A DNA stretch of 64,000 nt from Pseudomonas sp. DC1.2 (GCF_034351645.1 NZ_CP133782.1:2547001-2611000); one strand, 5' to 3'. Positions 8,399 to 18,426 are shown, numbered from the stretch's first letter. The notes: generated by a model from the letters alone, not told the origin. Translations and numbers: made by a program.

Positions 8399-8556
8399 GC
8401 AAAAACTCCTTTTCATACCCTGATCATGAAAATGGGGTGGGTGCTCTCAAACAATAAGACGTATGAGCCAAGACGATCATGAAGGCTCTGATGTAGAAAA
8501 TTTGTCGCTATCTCGTCAGCGCCCCGTGAGTCGGGCCTGATGGCGTTGCCGTGCAG

Positions 8557-8583
8557 GCTAAATATCTGATGCGGCATTTCGTT
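8557..8583 (+). promoter_or_regulatory. PvdS-dependent iron-starvation (IS) promoter of pvdQ
   Basis: The sequence reads GGCTAAAT, 16 bases, CGTT, with TAAAT at 8559-8563 and CGT at 8580-8582. It matches the established IS-box consensus for the extracytoplasmic-function sigma factor PvdS, including the 16-base spacing. It lies about 128 bases before the pvdQ start, which would give a leader of roughly 120 bases. Confidence 0.85.
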
Positions 8584-8710
8584 CCTAAGGCCAGGCACAT
8601 TGCGCGTAACGCGCAGGCTGCGATTTTCCCAGGCTGGGTCCGATGCGACTGCGTTGCCATCAAAACCTGCGCCCATCCTGGTTTCAGTCTTTTTAGGATC
8701 AGGAGCGAGT

Positions 8711-11059
8711 GTGATTAATTACAGGCAGTTGACCAGGCTAAGTTTTTTGGGCATGTGGGTAGGCCTGAACCTTGCCGGATGTAGCCTCCGTCAGTCGGAT
8801 CAGGCGTCCATCGATATACGTCGCACCAGTTTCGGCGTGCCGCACATTCTTGCGCACGACGAGCGTGGGCTCGGTTACGGTATCGGCTATGCGTATGCTC
8901 AAGACAACCTGTGCCTGTTGGCCAATGAGGTCGTCACCGTCAATGGCGAACGTTCACGGTATTTTGGTCCGGATCAACTGACCGTTGAGCAGCGCGCAAA
9001 CCTGACCAGTGACCTGTTTTTCAATTGGTTGAATACCCCGCAGGCGGTTAACGGTTTCTGGCAGGCGCAAACCCCTGAGGTGCGTGACCTGATCGATGGT
9101 TATGTTGCGGGTTATAACCGCTCGCTGGCAGAGCGTCGCGCCCAAGGTTTACCACAGCAGTGTCAGGGGGATTGGGTGCGGGCATTGACTGCCCAGGACG
9201 TCGTGAAACTGACGCGTCGCCTGTTAGTTGAGGGTGGGGTGGGCCAGTTTGCCGAAGCCTTGGCCGGCGCCCAGCCTCCTAAAGTCGTGACCCAGGAGGC
9301 GGGCGCTATGGCACCGTCCTTCCAGGTCGCCGCGGAGCGGATGCAGCGGTTTGCGCTGGACCGTGGCAGCAATGCAGTAGCAATCGGCAGTGACCGCTCG
9401 TTCAACGGTCGCGGCATGTTACTGGCCAACCCGCATTTTCCGTGGGTGGGCGGTATGCGCTTCTATCAAATGCACCTAACCATCCCCGGCAAGCTGGACG
9501 TGATGGGGGCGGCACTGCCGGGTCTGCCGATGATCAACATCGGCTTCAACCAACACGTGGCCTGGACCCACACGGTTGACACGTCCAAGCATTTCACCTT
9601 GTATCGCCTGCAACTCGATCCCAAGGATTCGACGCGCTATTTGCTGGATGGAAAGTCTCTGCCGCTGGACAAGCAAACTCTGACGGTGGACGTGAAACAA
9701 CCGGATGGCCAGATCAGGTCGGTTTCCCACGTGGTTTTCAGCTCACAGTTCGGTCCGATCGTGCAGTGGCCCGGCAAACTGGATTGGGACACTCATTACG
9801 CCTACAGCCTGCGCGATGCCAATCTGGAAAACGACCGCGTTCTACAGCAGTGGTACGCCATGAACCGAGCCGAGAGCCTCAAAGACTTGCAGTCCTCGGT
9901 GCAGCGAATTCAGGGCATACCGTGGGTCAACACCTTGGCGGCGGATGACCAGGGCCAGACGCTTTACATGAACCTGTCGGTGGTGCCGAACGTCAATGCC
10001 GACAAGCTAGCCAAATGCAGCGATCCGCGCGCCGGGTTGCAAATGATCGTCCTGGACGGTTCCAACAGTGCCTGCGCCTGGGACATTGACCCGGATGCGG
10101 CGCAACCGGGTATTTATGCGGCCAACCACCTACCGCAACTGTTGCGCAAAGACTTTGTGCAGCACTCCAACGATTCGGCGTGGTTGGCCAATCCGGCGCA
10201 ACCGTTGACCGGTTTTTCGCCATTGATCAGTCAGGACGCTCAGCCGCTAGGACTGCGCTCGCGCTTTGCTCTGGAACGCTTGGGAGCGCTGGCCAAGGTT
10301 GGTCCGGTGGCGGCGCTTGATTTGCAGCAAATGGTGATGGACGACGAGGTGTATCAGGCATCCCAAGTCATGCCAGACCTGCTGCAATGGTGCAGCACGA
10401 ACCTGGGCTCTGACACGGCGGCTCTGACCTCGCTGTGTGCCAGTTTCAAGGCTTGGGATCGTAAGGCGAATCTAGACAGTGGTCTGGGCTTTGTGCATTT
10501 TCAGAACGTTATGCAGTCGTTGGCGCGGCCCCCCGATATCTGGCGGGTGGTGTTTGACGCCAAGGACCCGCAGCATACGCCGCGCGGTTTGGCTATTCAG
10601 CGCCCGGACGTCGCGAACGCTATTCGCGAAGCGATGCTGGCGTCGGTGGAGAAGGTCAGCAAGATGGGGCTTAAGGCTGACAGCCGTTGGGGCGACATTC
10701 AGGTGGTCAGCAGTGGTAACCAACAGACGCCGATCCACGGTGGACCGGGCGGGCTAGGGATTTACAACGCCATTCAAGGCGTTCCAAGAGCTGACGGCAA
10801 ACTCGAAGTGGTCAGCGGCACCAGCTATCTTCAGGTGGTGACCTTCGATGAGACAGGTCCGCATGCTCAGGCTGTGTTGGCGTTTTCTCTGTCGAGTGAT
10901 CCGACGTCGAAATACGCCCTGGACCAGACCTTGGCATTTTCCAGGAAGCAGTTGAGCGTGTTGCCGTTTACCGAGCAGCAGATCAAAGCGGATCCGCAGT
11001 ACCAGCTGCAGACTCTTCGCGAGTCCGATGATAAAACGGGCCGGGTGCTGGCTCAGTAA
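8711..11059 (+). CDS. pvdQ: PvdQ, acyl-homoserine lactone/pyoverdine precursor acylase
   Basis: A 782-residue Ntn-hydrolase precursor. The GTG start follows AGGAG by five bases. PvdQ removes the fatty-acyl chain from the pyoverdine precursor in the periplasm and also cleaves long-chain acyl-homoserine lactones. The sequence follows P. aeruginosa PvdQ closely (RGLGYGIGYAYA, LTRRLLVEGGVGQFA, LLANPHFPW, RDFVQNSNDSAWL-like). The autoprocessing site is G219-Ser220 in DRGSNAVAIG, close to Ser217 of that enzyme; Ser220 begins the beta chain. The signal region ends in LAGC at 21-24, which looks like a lipobox rather than a plain Sec site. A weak hairpin at 11090-11110 may terminate it. Confidence 0.93.
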   Translation: MINYRQLTRLSFLGMWVGLNLAGCSLRQSDQASIDIRRTSFGVPHILAHDERGLGYGIGYAYAQDNLCLLANEVVTVNGERSRYFGPDQLTVEQRANLTSDLFFNWLNTPQAVNGFWQAQTPEVRDLIDGYVAGYNRSLAERRAQGLPQQCQGDWVRALTAQDVVKLTRRLLVEGGVGQFAEALAGAQPPKVVTQEAGAMAPSFQVAAERMQRFALDRGSNAVAIGSDRSFNGRGMLLANPHFPWVGGMRFYQMHLTIPGKLDVMGAALPGLPMINIGFNQHVAWTHTVDTSKHFTLYRLQLDPKDSTRYLLDGKSLPLDKQTLTVDVKQPDGQIRSVSHVVFSSQFGPIVQWPGKLDWDTHYAYSLRDANLENDRVLQQWYAMNRAESLKDLQSSVQRIQGIPWVNTLAADDQGQTLYMNLSVVPNVNADKLAKCSDPRAGLQMIVLDGSNSACAWDIDPDAAQPGIYAANHLPQLLRKDFVQHSNDSAWLANPAQPLTGFSPLISQDAQPLGLRSRFALERLGALAKVGPVAALDLQQMVMDDEVYQASQVMPDLLQWCSTNLGSDTAALTSLCASFKAWDRKANLDSGLGFVHFQNVMQSLARPPDIWRVVFDAKDPQHTPRGLAIQRPDVANAIREAMLASVEKVSKMGLKADSRWGDIQVVSSGNQQTPIHGGPGGLGIYNAIQGVPRADGKLEVVSGTSYLQVVTFDETGPHAQAVLAFSLSSDPTSKYALDQTLAFSRKQLSVLPFTEQQIKADPQYQLQTLRESDDKTGRVLAQ

Positions 11060-11113
11060 CGCTAACTACGGGTCAAGCACCATTGGAAGCCGCACCCCTC
11101 AGGGTTGCGGATT

Positions 11114-12109
11114 TCAGCTTTTTGGTGCCTGCGGGAGCGAATTGAGTACGGGGTTGCCGTCCTGGTTACGGGTCAGGTAGACCGGTAATACGCGCGGTAG
11201 GGACGCCACCAGGTCATTTATCTCCGTAATGTTGTAGATGCCGCCGATGCGTATTGATGCGGCGCTGCTGTCGGCCAGCATCAGCGGTTTGCTGAGGTAG
11301 CGATTGATCAGGGGCAGTGCATCGCTCAGCGGCAGGTCATTAAGTATCAGCTTGCCATTGCGCCAGGCCAGAGCCGTGTCACTGGCGTAGGTCTGAGTGA
11401 CCCGGGGCGAGGCGTCACCGTGCCGATAGCGGGCCTGCATTAAAGGCCCAAGACGTAAACCGTCCGTTGCAACGACATCATTGCTACTGACCAGAACCGA
11501 ACCTTCAATCAGATTAACGCGCACCTGATCTTCATACATCCAGACATTGAAGGTGGTCCCGGTCACCCGAATCCGGCCTTCGCCCGCTTTGACAATGAAG
11601 GGATGCGTGATGTCGTGACTGACGCGGAAGAAGGCCTCACCTTTTTTCAACGTGACCCGACGTTCATCCTTGTAATTACTGAAGGTCAATTCGCTATCCA
11701 GATTCAGCTCCACCTGACTGCCGTCGCTCAGTGTGACTTGACGGACATTGTCGGTGGCCTGGACGTGCTGGTACGCGTTGGGCAACCATCCCAGGTTCCA
11801 GCCGGTATAAGCCGCCAGAGGCAATGCCAGGACGCAGGCGGCGCTAATGCCGAATCGACGCCGAGGCATTGACGGCGTGACCGCCAGCACTGGAGTGGTG
11901 GATTCAGTTCGCGGCAAATCACCAGCGACATCCCAAATCTCCAGCATCGCCTCATACTCGAAAGCATGCAGCGGGTGCGCATCGCGCCATTGCTCAAAAG
12001 CCTGGCGCTCCTGCGCAGTGCAATCACTGGCGTGCAAACGCATGCACCAGTGCGCGGCGGCATCGGTGATAGTGTCGTATTCCACGTCCGAGAGGGTGTG
12101 TTCGGTCAT
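11114..12109 (-). CDS. FecR-family anti-sigma factor/sensor without an adjacent sigma gene
   Basis: A 331-residue single-pass membrane protein. It has a cytoplasmic DUF4880-like start with AAAHWCMRLH and FEQWRDAHPLHAFEY, a membrane segment near residues 87-107, and a periplasmic FecR domain (LSDGSQVELNLDSELTF, GEAFFRVSHD, ITGTTFNV-like). Such proteins hold an ECF sigma factor inactive until a TonB receptor signals siderophore uptake. No sigma factor or receptor gene is beside it. It is convergent with pvdQ; in P. aeruginosa fpvI and fpvR lie near pvdQ, so an FpvR role is a reasonable guess, not shown. A GATGA-type site precedes the ATG. Confidence 0.85.
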   Translation of the reverse strand: MTEHTLSDVEYDTITDAAAHWCMRLHASDCTAQERQAFEQWRDAHPLHAFEYEAMLEIWDVAGDLPRTESTTPVLAVTPSMPRRRFGISAACVLALPLAAYTGWNLGWLPNAYQHVQATDNVRQVTLSDGSQVELNLDSELTFSNYKDERRVTLKKGEAFFRVSHDITHPFIVKAGEGRIRVTGTTFNVWMYEDQVRVNLIEGSVLVSSNDVVATDGLRLGPLMQARYRHGDASPRVTQTYASDTALAWRNGKLILNDLPLSDALPLINRYLSKPLMLADSSAASIRIGGIYNITEINDLVASLPRVLPVYLTRNQDGNPVLNSLPQAPKS

Positions 12110-12319
12110 TGACTCATCCTGATTTGCCGCATTCTAACCTTGAGGAGAAGTTAGCGAGAACCTCCAATCATGGCAATTGCCCATCAATGTGAGCGTATTT
12201 TTCTCGGCAAAGCCTTAAAAACAGCCCGACGCCCGACAGTATCCATAAATGACGTGAAAAAATGATCAAGAAAATTAGGGTGGCGCAGGTTCCCGCGATA
12301 AAGCTGTTGAACGGTTTGA

Positions 12320-15300
12320 TCAAGGGGTGTTGACGTGAAGCTTGCGCCCCAGATAGCTGATGAGCCATGTAACCGAGTCGGCGTTGGCCAGTTGTACAAC
12401 TAGCCTTACCGTGGAGTTGTTCATGAACGTCGTGCGAGCGTCAGTCAGGGTCGCTTGACCGGTCAAACTCAACACCCTGGCCAACACTGCGTCAGTGTTC
12501 TCATACGTTGTGGCACCTAGATCTTCCCAGATATTGTCTTCGTCGTTATAGATCTTGAAGAGCTCGGCCAAAGAAGATTTCTTTGACAGTCCCGTGTTTT
12601 GAATTCGGCTCAACGTGTCCTTGAGCCTTTTGGCACGGGCGCTGGAGGTTTCGATGAGGTCAACAAACGGTCGAGAGGAGTCGAGATAAATGATGTCTTC
12701 TGTGTTGCTGACGATGTGCGAAAGTTCATGTAGCAAGGTGGCCGCGCGGGCATGGGCGCTGATGGGAAACGCCGCGTCAGTCATATAGTTTCGGTAATGA
12801 TCGAAATTGGGTTGGAAAAATTTTTCTGCCAAGTAGATTTTCTGTGCCCTATCCAACAGCACTACAAATCCGAAGACGTTTTCCGGTTCCTCCAGGTTCC
12901 TCCCAACCACAAAACGTTTGGATTTTTCCTTCCTGAGCGTCGGGTCCAGCAAACCAGCAAAAATATCGGTGACTATTTTTTCAAGCAGTACGACGTGCTC
13001 GGGTAATACGGCCGGTACATCGAGAAAGTCCATGATGAGTTGATGCACAGGTGTTACTTGAGTCCCCGGGGCTTTTAACAACTGTAGATTGCGAAAGCTG
13101 TTCCACGCGTAGGTCGTTGCAAGGTCAAGGCCTTCGTTGATCAACCGGGCCCTGATGGGAAACAGCTTACGTATTTCGGACATCCCGTCTGCTTCGACAT
13201 TGATGCTGCTGCGAACAGCGAGCCACGTCCTAACCCGATTGGTCAGGCTGTAGCTACGCACGCTTTCCGCTGAGTGCGTTACCCATCGTTTGGCAACGTC
13301 TTGAACGATAGGCGGGCCATCCATGTTATTAGCTCGGATGCGCCAACGTTGGCCACGCTTGTTGATGGGGTAGACCTTGCCTTCAACTGCGGCGTAATTT
13401 TTTTGGGTGGCGGGGTCGGTGTAGATTCCTTGAGCGTGGTTCGAGGTAAGGTCGCTTAAAGTTACTTCTGTGCTTTCATAGCGCTGCATTCGGGTACGTG
13501 CGGGATCTGTTACGTCGATGTGCTGCCACTCAACTGCAGTCTCTGGCGTTGGCGTTGGCGTTGGCGGCGAAGGTTCATGACGCTCCATCGATAGGCGCAA
13601 CATCGCCAACTGAGTAATGCCGCTGATAAACTTTTTGGCGGCGGGCACCCAGTTGTTTTCCTGCAGGTCTTCTGCAGACTCCTTGAGTTCACCGTAGCTG
13701 CGCCATACGGTCACGGGATAGACAAGCTTGCCTGGCAGTAAGGTAAAAGCCTGGCCACGGTCTTTCCCCAGTACGCGTTTGATTGTTTCCCATTCGCCTT
13801 GTGCATTTGTGTTTGATTGGCAGGCCAATAACCTAGCCAATAGTCGCGCGTTGTCGTTGAACAATTGTTTGAACAGGTTTCCCCGAACAGGATTGGACGC
13901 CAGACTGATCTCGCTAGTTGAGGTCAACCGGCTTTTGCAGTGAACTTGGTCTGCCGGTGACAACGTATTAAGCACCCAGTTTTGCAAGGGCCCGGTTGAT
14001 TTCAGTTCGGCCAGTAAAGCACCCTCTGTTTCATACTCTTTCAAACCGTGCTGCGGACTGTAGGGGGCGAGCAGAATTTGCGGGCCCGTGGTGTCTGGTT
14101 TTGGCCCGATCAGATAAGTACCGGGTATTTGGATGAGTGATTCACTGCCGCTGCCGAGGAGCTCAAGGGGGCGAATGATGGCGTTGGTGCCAACCACGGC
14201 TTCACGGGCGATTGCATCGGGCATGTTCATGATTTGCCGAATCAGGTCAAACCCGCTTTCGCTGAGGCGCTCCTGCAGTTTCTCACCATGGGCGTAGTGC
14301 ATAAGTTGCCAAGGCAATTGGGTGGCGAAGCGTTTTCTGCGCGATGCAGCGTCGGCATTAGTTTCCTCAAAGGCCGCGTGCAGTATTGCGCGCTGGTATT
14401 CACCCGACTTTAAGTTTCGTACCAGGCCCCTGAGGTAGTTTTCGTCCAGCGCGGCCGGCAGGATAGCGGTGTTCAGAGACACCGGCTTGAAACTGAGACT
14501 GTTCAGGTCGTGCCAATGAGTCAATGCAAAGGCTGGCAGGGTTTGCGTCTGTGCGTCGAACAGCGCACGGGGATTTATTTTTATCGCTACGGTGTCCGGG
14601 TCAATGTCGAATTCATCTTCGTTGAGTTGCTTTTTAAGTTCATGGTGCGCTGTGCGCTCCAGCGCGCGGATGCCGCTGAGGTAGTCCTTGTTGTCACTGG
14701 CGTTGTTTACGTATTGCGTTAGCAGTTCGGCATGCAATACCTGATCTTCCATGCTCGCGTTAGCCAGCCATGCAGGGAGTTTTTGCCGGGTAATCAGTGA
14801 CTGAGCAAGATCCATTGCCCGCTGTAACCCGCTCATCGGCGTGGCCAGTGCCGTCAGGCACAGCAGATCAGCTCGCAGGGACGAGGGCAGGGAGCCCGTC
14901 AGTGCTATTTCGACAGACGTTTTGTCCAGTTGAACATAGGGGGTTTGCAGCTGTTCTAGAAAGTGCCCATGGATCAATTGTAGCGGCGCCAGGGAGAACA
15001 ACTGCCCCGGCGCTCGTTCGCTACGTCCAAGATTCTCCAACAGCACCAGACGCTCTACGTCGCTGAGCAGGCGTCTGTTCAGCTCCGCGAATAAGGGTGT
15101 CAGTGACGGATAGGCTTCAAACCCCAGGGCCGGCGTCCAGAGAATGGCTTTTCCGGAATGTTCCAGGTCCAGGCCGCCGCGTTCGGTGGCAACAAAGCAA
15201 CTGGCCAGCTTCAGTAGCGTGTCAGCGCTGCCAGCCTTGAGGGCGAGGGAAAAAACGTCCGGTAGAAAGCCGTTCAGAGTGCCGCGTTGCAGGCGAACGG

Positions 15301-17131
15301 GTGTGTCGAGCACCGTCTGGATTATGGCTTGGTGTTCAGCGCTGAGCGTGCGGCTCTGGCTACGTAGTTTGAGTTCGCTGCGCAAGGCCGTGGACAATGT
15401 GTGAGCAAACTTGGGTCTCAGCAGTTTCAAAGATTCGCTAACGATGCCTTCCGCCTTGGTGACGGTGGTCGTTGAGGCCAGAATAGGCGGATGCTTTTCA
15501 AGCTGCTCTTGAAGGGCGTGATCAACGCTTGAAAGCATTGCCGACTGCACGATTGCCGATGCCGCGCGCACGGTTGCTGGTTGGGCGCTCCATCGCTGAT
15601 CGGCACGCGTACTCCAGCGCCCGTTGGTGCTGGCTTCCAGCAGTCTTTTATCGATCCAGACACGGATATCGAGAACGTTGTCGAGCAAGGCATGAGGATC
15701 AAGGTTGCCTTCACTTTCACGATACTGGCCCAAGGCATAGGCCAGATTCTGCGATTGTTTGCCCTTTATATCGGTCATCAGTTGCTGGAACACCGGGCCG
15801 ACGATCGGCTCACCGGCGATCAAGCGCTCTTGCTGACCCAGTGACACCAGAAGGTCGCGCTCTTCAAGGGCCAGCACGTTGAGCAAGTTGTCCTCGTGGC
15901 CGGCGCTTTTCATCATGTCCAATAATGTTTTCTTGATGTCGGCCAGATTGCCGCTGGTTTCGATGCCCCTGGCCTGGCTGTACAGGAACGCAGTGGTATC
16001 AGAGATGCCAATCATCAATGTCGAGGCCAACTCGATTGGTTTTCTATAGGGTGCAACGACACGTACTTTTTCGATACGAATCGGGTTGCTTGAATCGGCA
16101 CTCTCCTCTTGGCCGGTAATCCGGGGATCCATTAGTTGCAGATATTGGGCTGTACTCAGGATTGCTTTTTGGCGTTTGAGCAAGAGTTCTACGCAATAGG
16201 TGTCGCGCATGCTTTGCGCAAAAAAGTCCGAGCGGGACAGGCCATTGCTCATCGCGCTGTTCCAGAACGTCTCAAGCTGGCTTAACAGGTAAGGGGTGAA
16301 GCTCTGGGCGATCTCTTTTATCGCAAGCTCCCAGGCCTGATTGTCGGCTTCACTGCTCACACGGTGTGCAGGGTGGGCAAATGCTCTTTTGTCACCCTCC
16401 GGCCAACTGTTGCTCAGGTAGAAGTACAGAACAGCATCGTTCAATGACAGTGAAGACAGCTCATGGCGATTTTCAGCACCGCCGGCGTCTGGGTGAGTAG
16501 TAAACGTATTGCCAAAGCTTTTGAGCCGGGTGTAACGCTGGTCCAGTTTAGGGAAGTGACTGGCCAACGCCATTTTTAGGGCGTCATCGAGCATGGACCG
16601 CAACGTCGGGAACTTGAGCAGTTCGCCGAGCATGGCGGTGAGATTTTTTTGTTGGTTACGTTCAATGAGGCCTTCCTGATCCTGAAAAACTGCGCCATTG
16701 ATCTGTTCGATGGTCAGGATTAGGGGTTCAGTCGTCAGGGCCGTATTTCTCTCTTCAATGGAGAGATAGCGCGACAGTTCGCGTTTGCCGGCCGGGTCCC
16801 CCAGCCATTCTCCGACCTTGGCCTTCAGGTCATCCATGTCGGCAAATTTGGTCAGACCCTTCCACGGCGTATAAAGCACGGCCTCGCCGTTGTCGGGTTT
16901 GCTCATCGTAAACACACCGGCCAGTGCAATGGTTGGGGTCAGCAGTAGGCGATCGATGCGCATTCCCGGGACTTGGGCCGCTCGGGCGGCGTGGTTTGGA
17001 AAGTAAACCGCTTTTAACCACTTCAGGTCGGCGACGGTGAAACCCAATGCGTTTTCTCGAGCGTCGGGTTGTTTTTTGTTGGAAGCCAGATCTGCTTCGT
17101 CAAAAAAATACGGAAGAGGGCGAGCCGTCAT
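12320..17131 (-). CDS. Giant toxin-like protein (1603 aa) with C-terminal HELSH zincin motif
   Basis: A 1603-residue protein with no visible signal peptide or membrane helix, starting seven bases after GAGGA. The N-terminal two thirds resemble, from memory, the large dermonecrotic-toxin-like (DUF6543) proteins of pseudomonads: a YFFDEADLAS start, LSRYLSIEERN near residue 130 and a helical body. A Pro/Thr linker of alternating PTPTP residues occurs at about 1195-1205. The C-terminal 200 residues hold AATLLHELSHIV, with HELSH at 1468-1472, the zinc-binding HExxH signature seen in metalloprotease effectors. It stands alone, without a secretion or immunity gene that I can recognise. Effector or toxin function is inference. 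Confidence 0.6.
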   Translation of the reverse strand: MTARPLPYFFDEADLASNKKQPDARENALGFTVADLKWLKAVYFPNHAARAAQVPGMRIDRLLLTPTIALAGVFTMSKPDNGEAVLYTPWKGLTKFADMDDLKAKVGEWLGDPAGKRELSRYLSIEERNTALTTEPLILTIEQINGAVFQDQEGLIERNQQKNLTAMLGELLKFPTLRSMLDDALKMALASHFPKLDQRYTRLKSFGNTFTTHPDAGGAENRHELSSLSLNDAVLYFYLSNSWPEGDKRAFAHPAHRVSSEADNQAWELAIKEIAQSFTPYLLSQLETFWNSAMSNGLSRSDFFAQSMRDTYCVELLLKRQKAILSTAQYLQLMDPRITGQEESADSSNPIRIEKVRVVAPYRKPIELASTLMIGISDTTAFLYSQARGIETSGNLADIKKTLLDMMKSAGHEDNLLNVLALEERDLLVSLGQQERLIAGEPIVGPVFQQLMTDIKGKQSQNLAYALGQYRESEGNLDPHALLDNVLDIRVWIDKRLLEASTNGRWSTRADQRWSAQPATVRAASAIVQSAMLSSVDHALQEQLEKHPPILASTTTVTKAEGIVSESLKLLRPKFAHTLSTALRSELKLRSQSRTLSAEHQAIIQTVLDTPVRLQRGTLNGFLPDVFSLALKAGSADTLLKLASCFVATERGGLDLEHSGKAILWTPALGFEAYPSLTPLFAELNRRLLSDVERLVLLENLGRSERAPGQLFSLAPLQLIHGHFLEQLQTPYVQLDKTSVEIALTGSLPSSLRADLLCLTALATPMSGLQRAMDLAQSLITRQKLPAWLANASMEDQVLHAELLTQYVNNASDNKDYLSGIRALERTAHHELKKQLNEDEFDIDPDTVAIKINPRALFDAQTQTLPAFALTHWHDLNSLSFKPVSLNTAILPAALDENYLRGLVRNLKSGEYQRAILHAAFEETNADAASRRKRFATQLPWQLMHYAHGEKLQERLSESGFDLIRQIMNMPDAIAREAVVGTNAIIRPLELLGSGSESLIQIPGTYLIGPKPDTTGPQILLAPYSPQHGLKEYETEGALLAELKSTGPLQNWVLNTLSPADQVHCKSRLTSTSEISLASNPVRGNLFKQLFNDNARLLARLLACQSNTNAQGEWETIKRVLGKDRGQAFTLLPGKLVYPVTVWRSYGELKESAEDLQENNWVPAAKKFISGITQLAMLRLSMERHEPSPPTPTPTPETAVEWQHIDVTDPARTRMQRYESTEVTLSDLTSNHAQGIYTDPATQKNYAAVEGKVYPINKRGQRWRIRANNMDGPPIVQDVAKRWVTHSAESVRSYSLTNRVRTWLAVRSSINVEADGMSEIRKLFPIRARLINEGLDLATTYAWNSFRNLQLLKAPGTQVTPVHQLIMDFLDVPAVLPEHVVLLEKIVTDIFAGLLDPTLRKEKSKRFVVGRNLEEPENVFGFVVLLDRAQKIYLAEKFFQPNFDHYRNYMTDAAFPISAHARAATLLHELSHIVSNTEDIIYLDSSRPFVDLIETSSARAKRLKDTLSRIQNTGLSKKSSLAELFKIYNDEDNIWEDLGATTYENTDAVLARVLSLTGQATLTDARTTFMNNSTVRLVVQLANADSVTWLISYLGRKLHVNTP

Positions 17132-17362
17132 GGTGTTTCCTCAAGGGCTGCAATGGGCGTTAATTGCAGAAGGCTGGGCTGAGGAAAAACTTTAAGGGCT
17201 TCGCTACCACTGAGTGCGGTACATATTGCTTGCACTGTTGATTGTGCAGAGGCTTGACAGGACACCTCTAAAACAGCACTTAATCGACGCCTATTTGTGG
17301 GGTTGCCCTGCAACCTCGTTTCAGCCTGTTGCCCGTACTCGATAATAAAACTGGAGCCTCAG

Positions 17363-18403
17363 ATGACCGCATCGCCCGAAATGGCCGTCAGTTCGAACAC
17401 GCAAACGCTCGATTTCGATTCCCTTGTTGCGTTGCTCGAGCAGGTCTTCCTGCGTCATGGCACGTCGGCCGACGTCGCCAGGATACTGGCCCTCAACTGT
17501 GCTGGCGCCGAACGCGATGGGGCCCACAGTCACGGCGTGTTCCGTATTCCCGGGTATGTGTCGACGCTGAAGAGCGGTTGGGTCAACGGGCAGGCCGTAC
17601 CGATAATCGAAGATGTGGCCTCCGGGTTTTTACGGGTCGACGCTGGCAACGGTTTTGCTCAGCCCGCGCTGGCCGCCGCCAGGCCCTTGTTGATTGAAAA
17701 GGCCCGCAGCGCCGGTATTGCGGTGTTGGCGATCCGCAACTCTCATCACTTCGCCGCGCTCTGGCCGGATGTCGAGCCTTTTGCCTATGAAGGGCTGGTC
17801 GCCCTGAGTGTGGTCAACAGCATGACCTGCGTGGTGCCTCACGGCGCTGATCGTCCGTTGTTTGGCACTAATCCGATTGCCTTTGCTGCGCCGCGGGCTG
17901 ACGGTGAACCGATTGTGTTCGACTTGGCGACCAGCGCCATTGCCCATGGCGATGTCCAGATTGCCGCACGCCAGGGTGAGCGCTTGCCAGCAGGCATGGG
18001 CGTAGACAGCCTGGGCCAGCCGACCCAGGACCCCAAGGCTATTCTCGAAGGCGGAGCTTTGTTGCCGTTCGGCGGGCACAAGGGTTCAGCGTTGTCGATG
18101 ATGGTGGAACTGTTGGCGGCGGCCCTGACGGGCGGCAATTTCTCGTTCGAGTTCGATTGGTCGAACCACCCCGGAGCCAAAACCCCATGGACCGGCCAGT
18201 TACTGATCGTGATCGATCCGAGCAAGGCGGCCGGGCAGAGCTTCGCCGAACGCAGTCAGGAGCTGGTGCGGCAAATGCACGGCGTCGGGCTTAAACGTTT
18301 GCCCGGCGACCGGCGCCACCACCAGCGGGCCAGGTCCGGCGCTGAAGGGATTGCGCTTGATGGCCACACGTTGGCAAACCTGCGGCAACTGGCCGGACTC
18401 TGA
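17363..18403 (+). CDS. dpkA: Malate/L-lactate dehydrogenase-family oxidoreductase, probably piperideine-2-carboxylate/pyrroline-2-carboxylate reductase
   Basis: A 346-residue cytoplasmic NAD(P)H enzyme starting at MTASPEMAV after GGAG. Family marks are GAERDGAHSHGVFRIPGY, the NSHHFAALWP segment with catalytic His, VPHGADRPLFGTNP and ALLPFGGHKGSALSMMVE. Length and sequence fit DpkA of P. putida (343 residues), which reduces cyclic imino acids in D-lysine and D-proline breakdown. The same family includes other keto-acid reductases, so the gene symbol is tentative. It stands alone on the plus strand and converges with the DUF883 gene at a shared terminator. Confidence 0.75.
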   Translation: MTASPEMAVSSNTQTLDFDSLVALLEQVFLRHGTSADVARILALNCAGAERDGAHSHGVFRIPGYVSTLKSGWVNGQAVPIIEDVASGFLRVDAGNGFAQPALAAARPLLIEKARSAGIAVLAIRNSHHFAALWPDVEPFAYEGLVALSVVNSMTCVVPHGADRPLFGTNPIAFAAPRADGEPIVFDLATSAIAHGDVQIAARQGERLPAGMGVDSLGQPTQDPKAILEGGALLPFGGHKGSALSMMVELLAAALTGGNFSFEFDWSNHPGAKTPWTGQLLIVIDPSKAAGQSFAERSQELVRQMHGVGLKRLPGDRRHHQRARSGAEGIALDGHTLANLRQLAGL

Positions 18404-18426
18404 CCGTCCGGACACCGGAATGAAAA

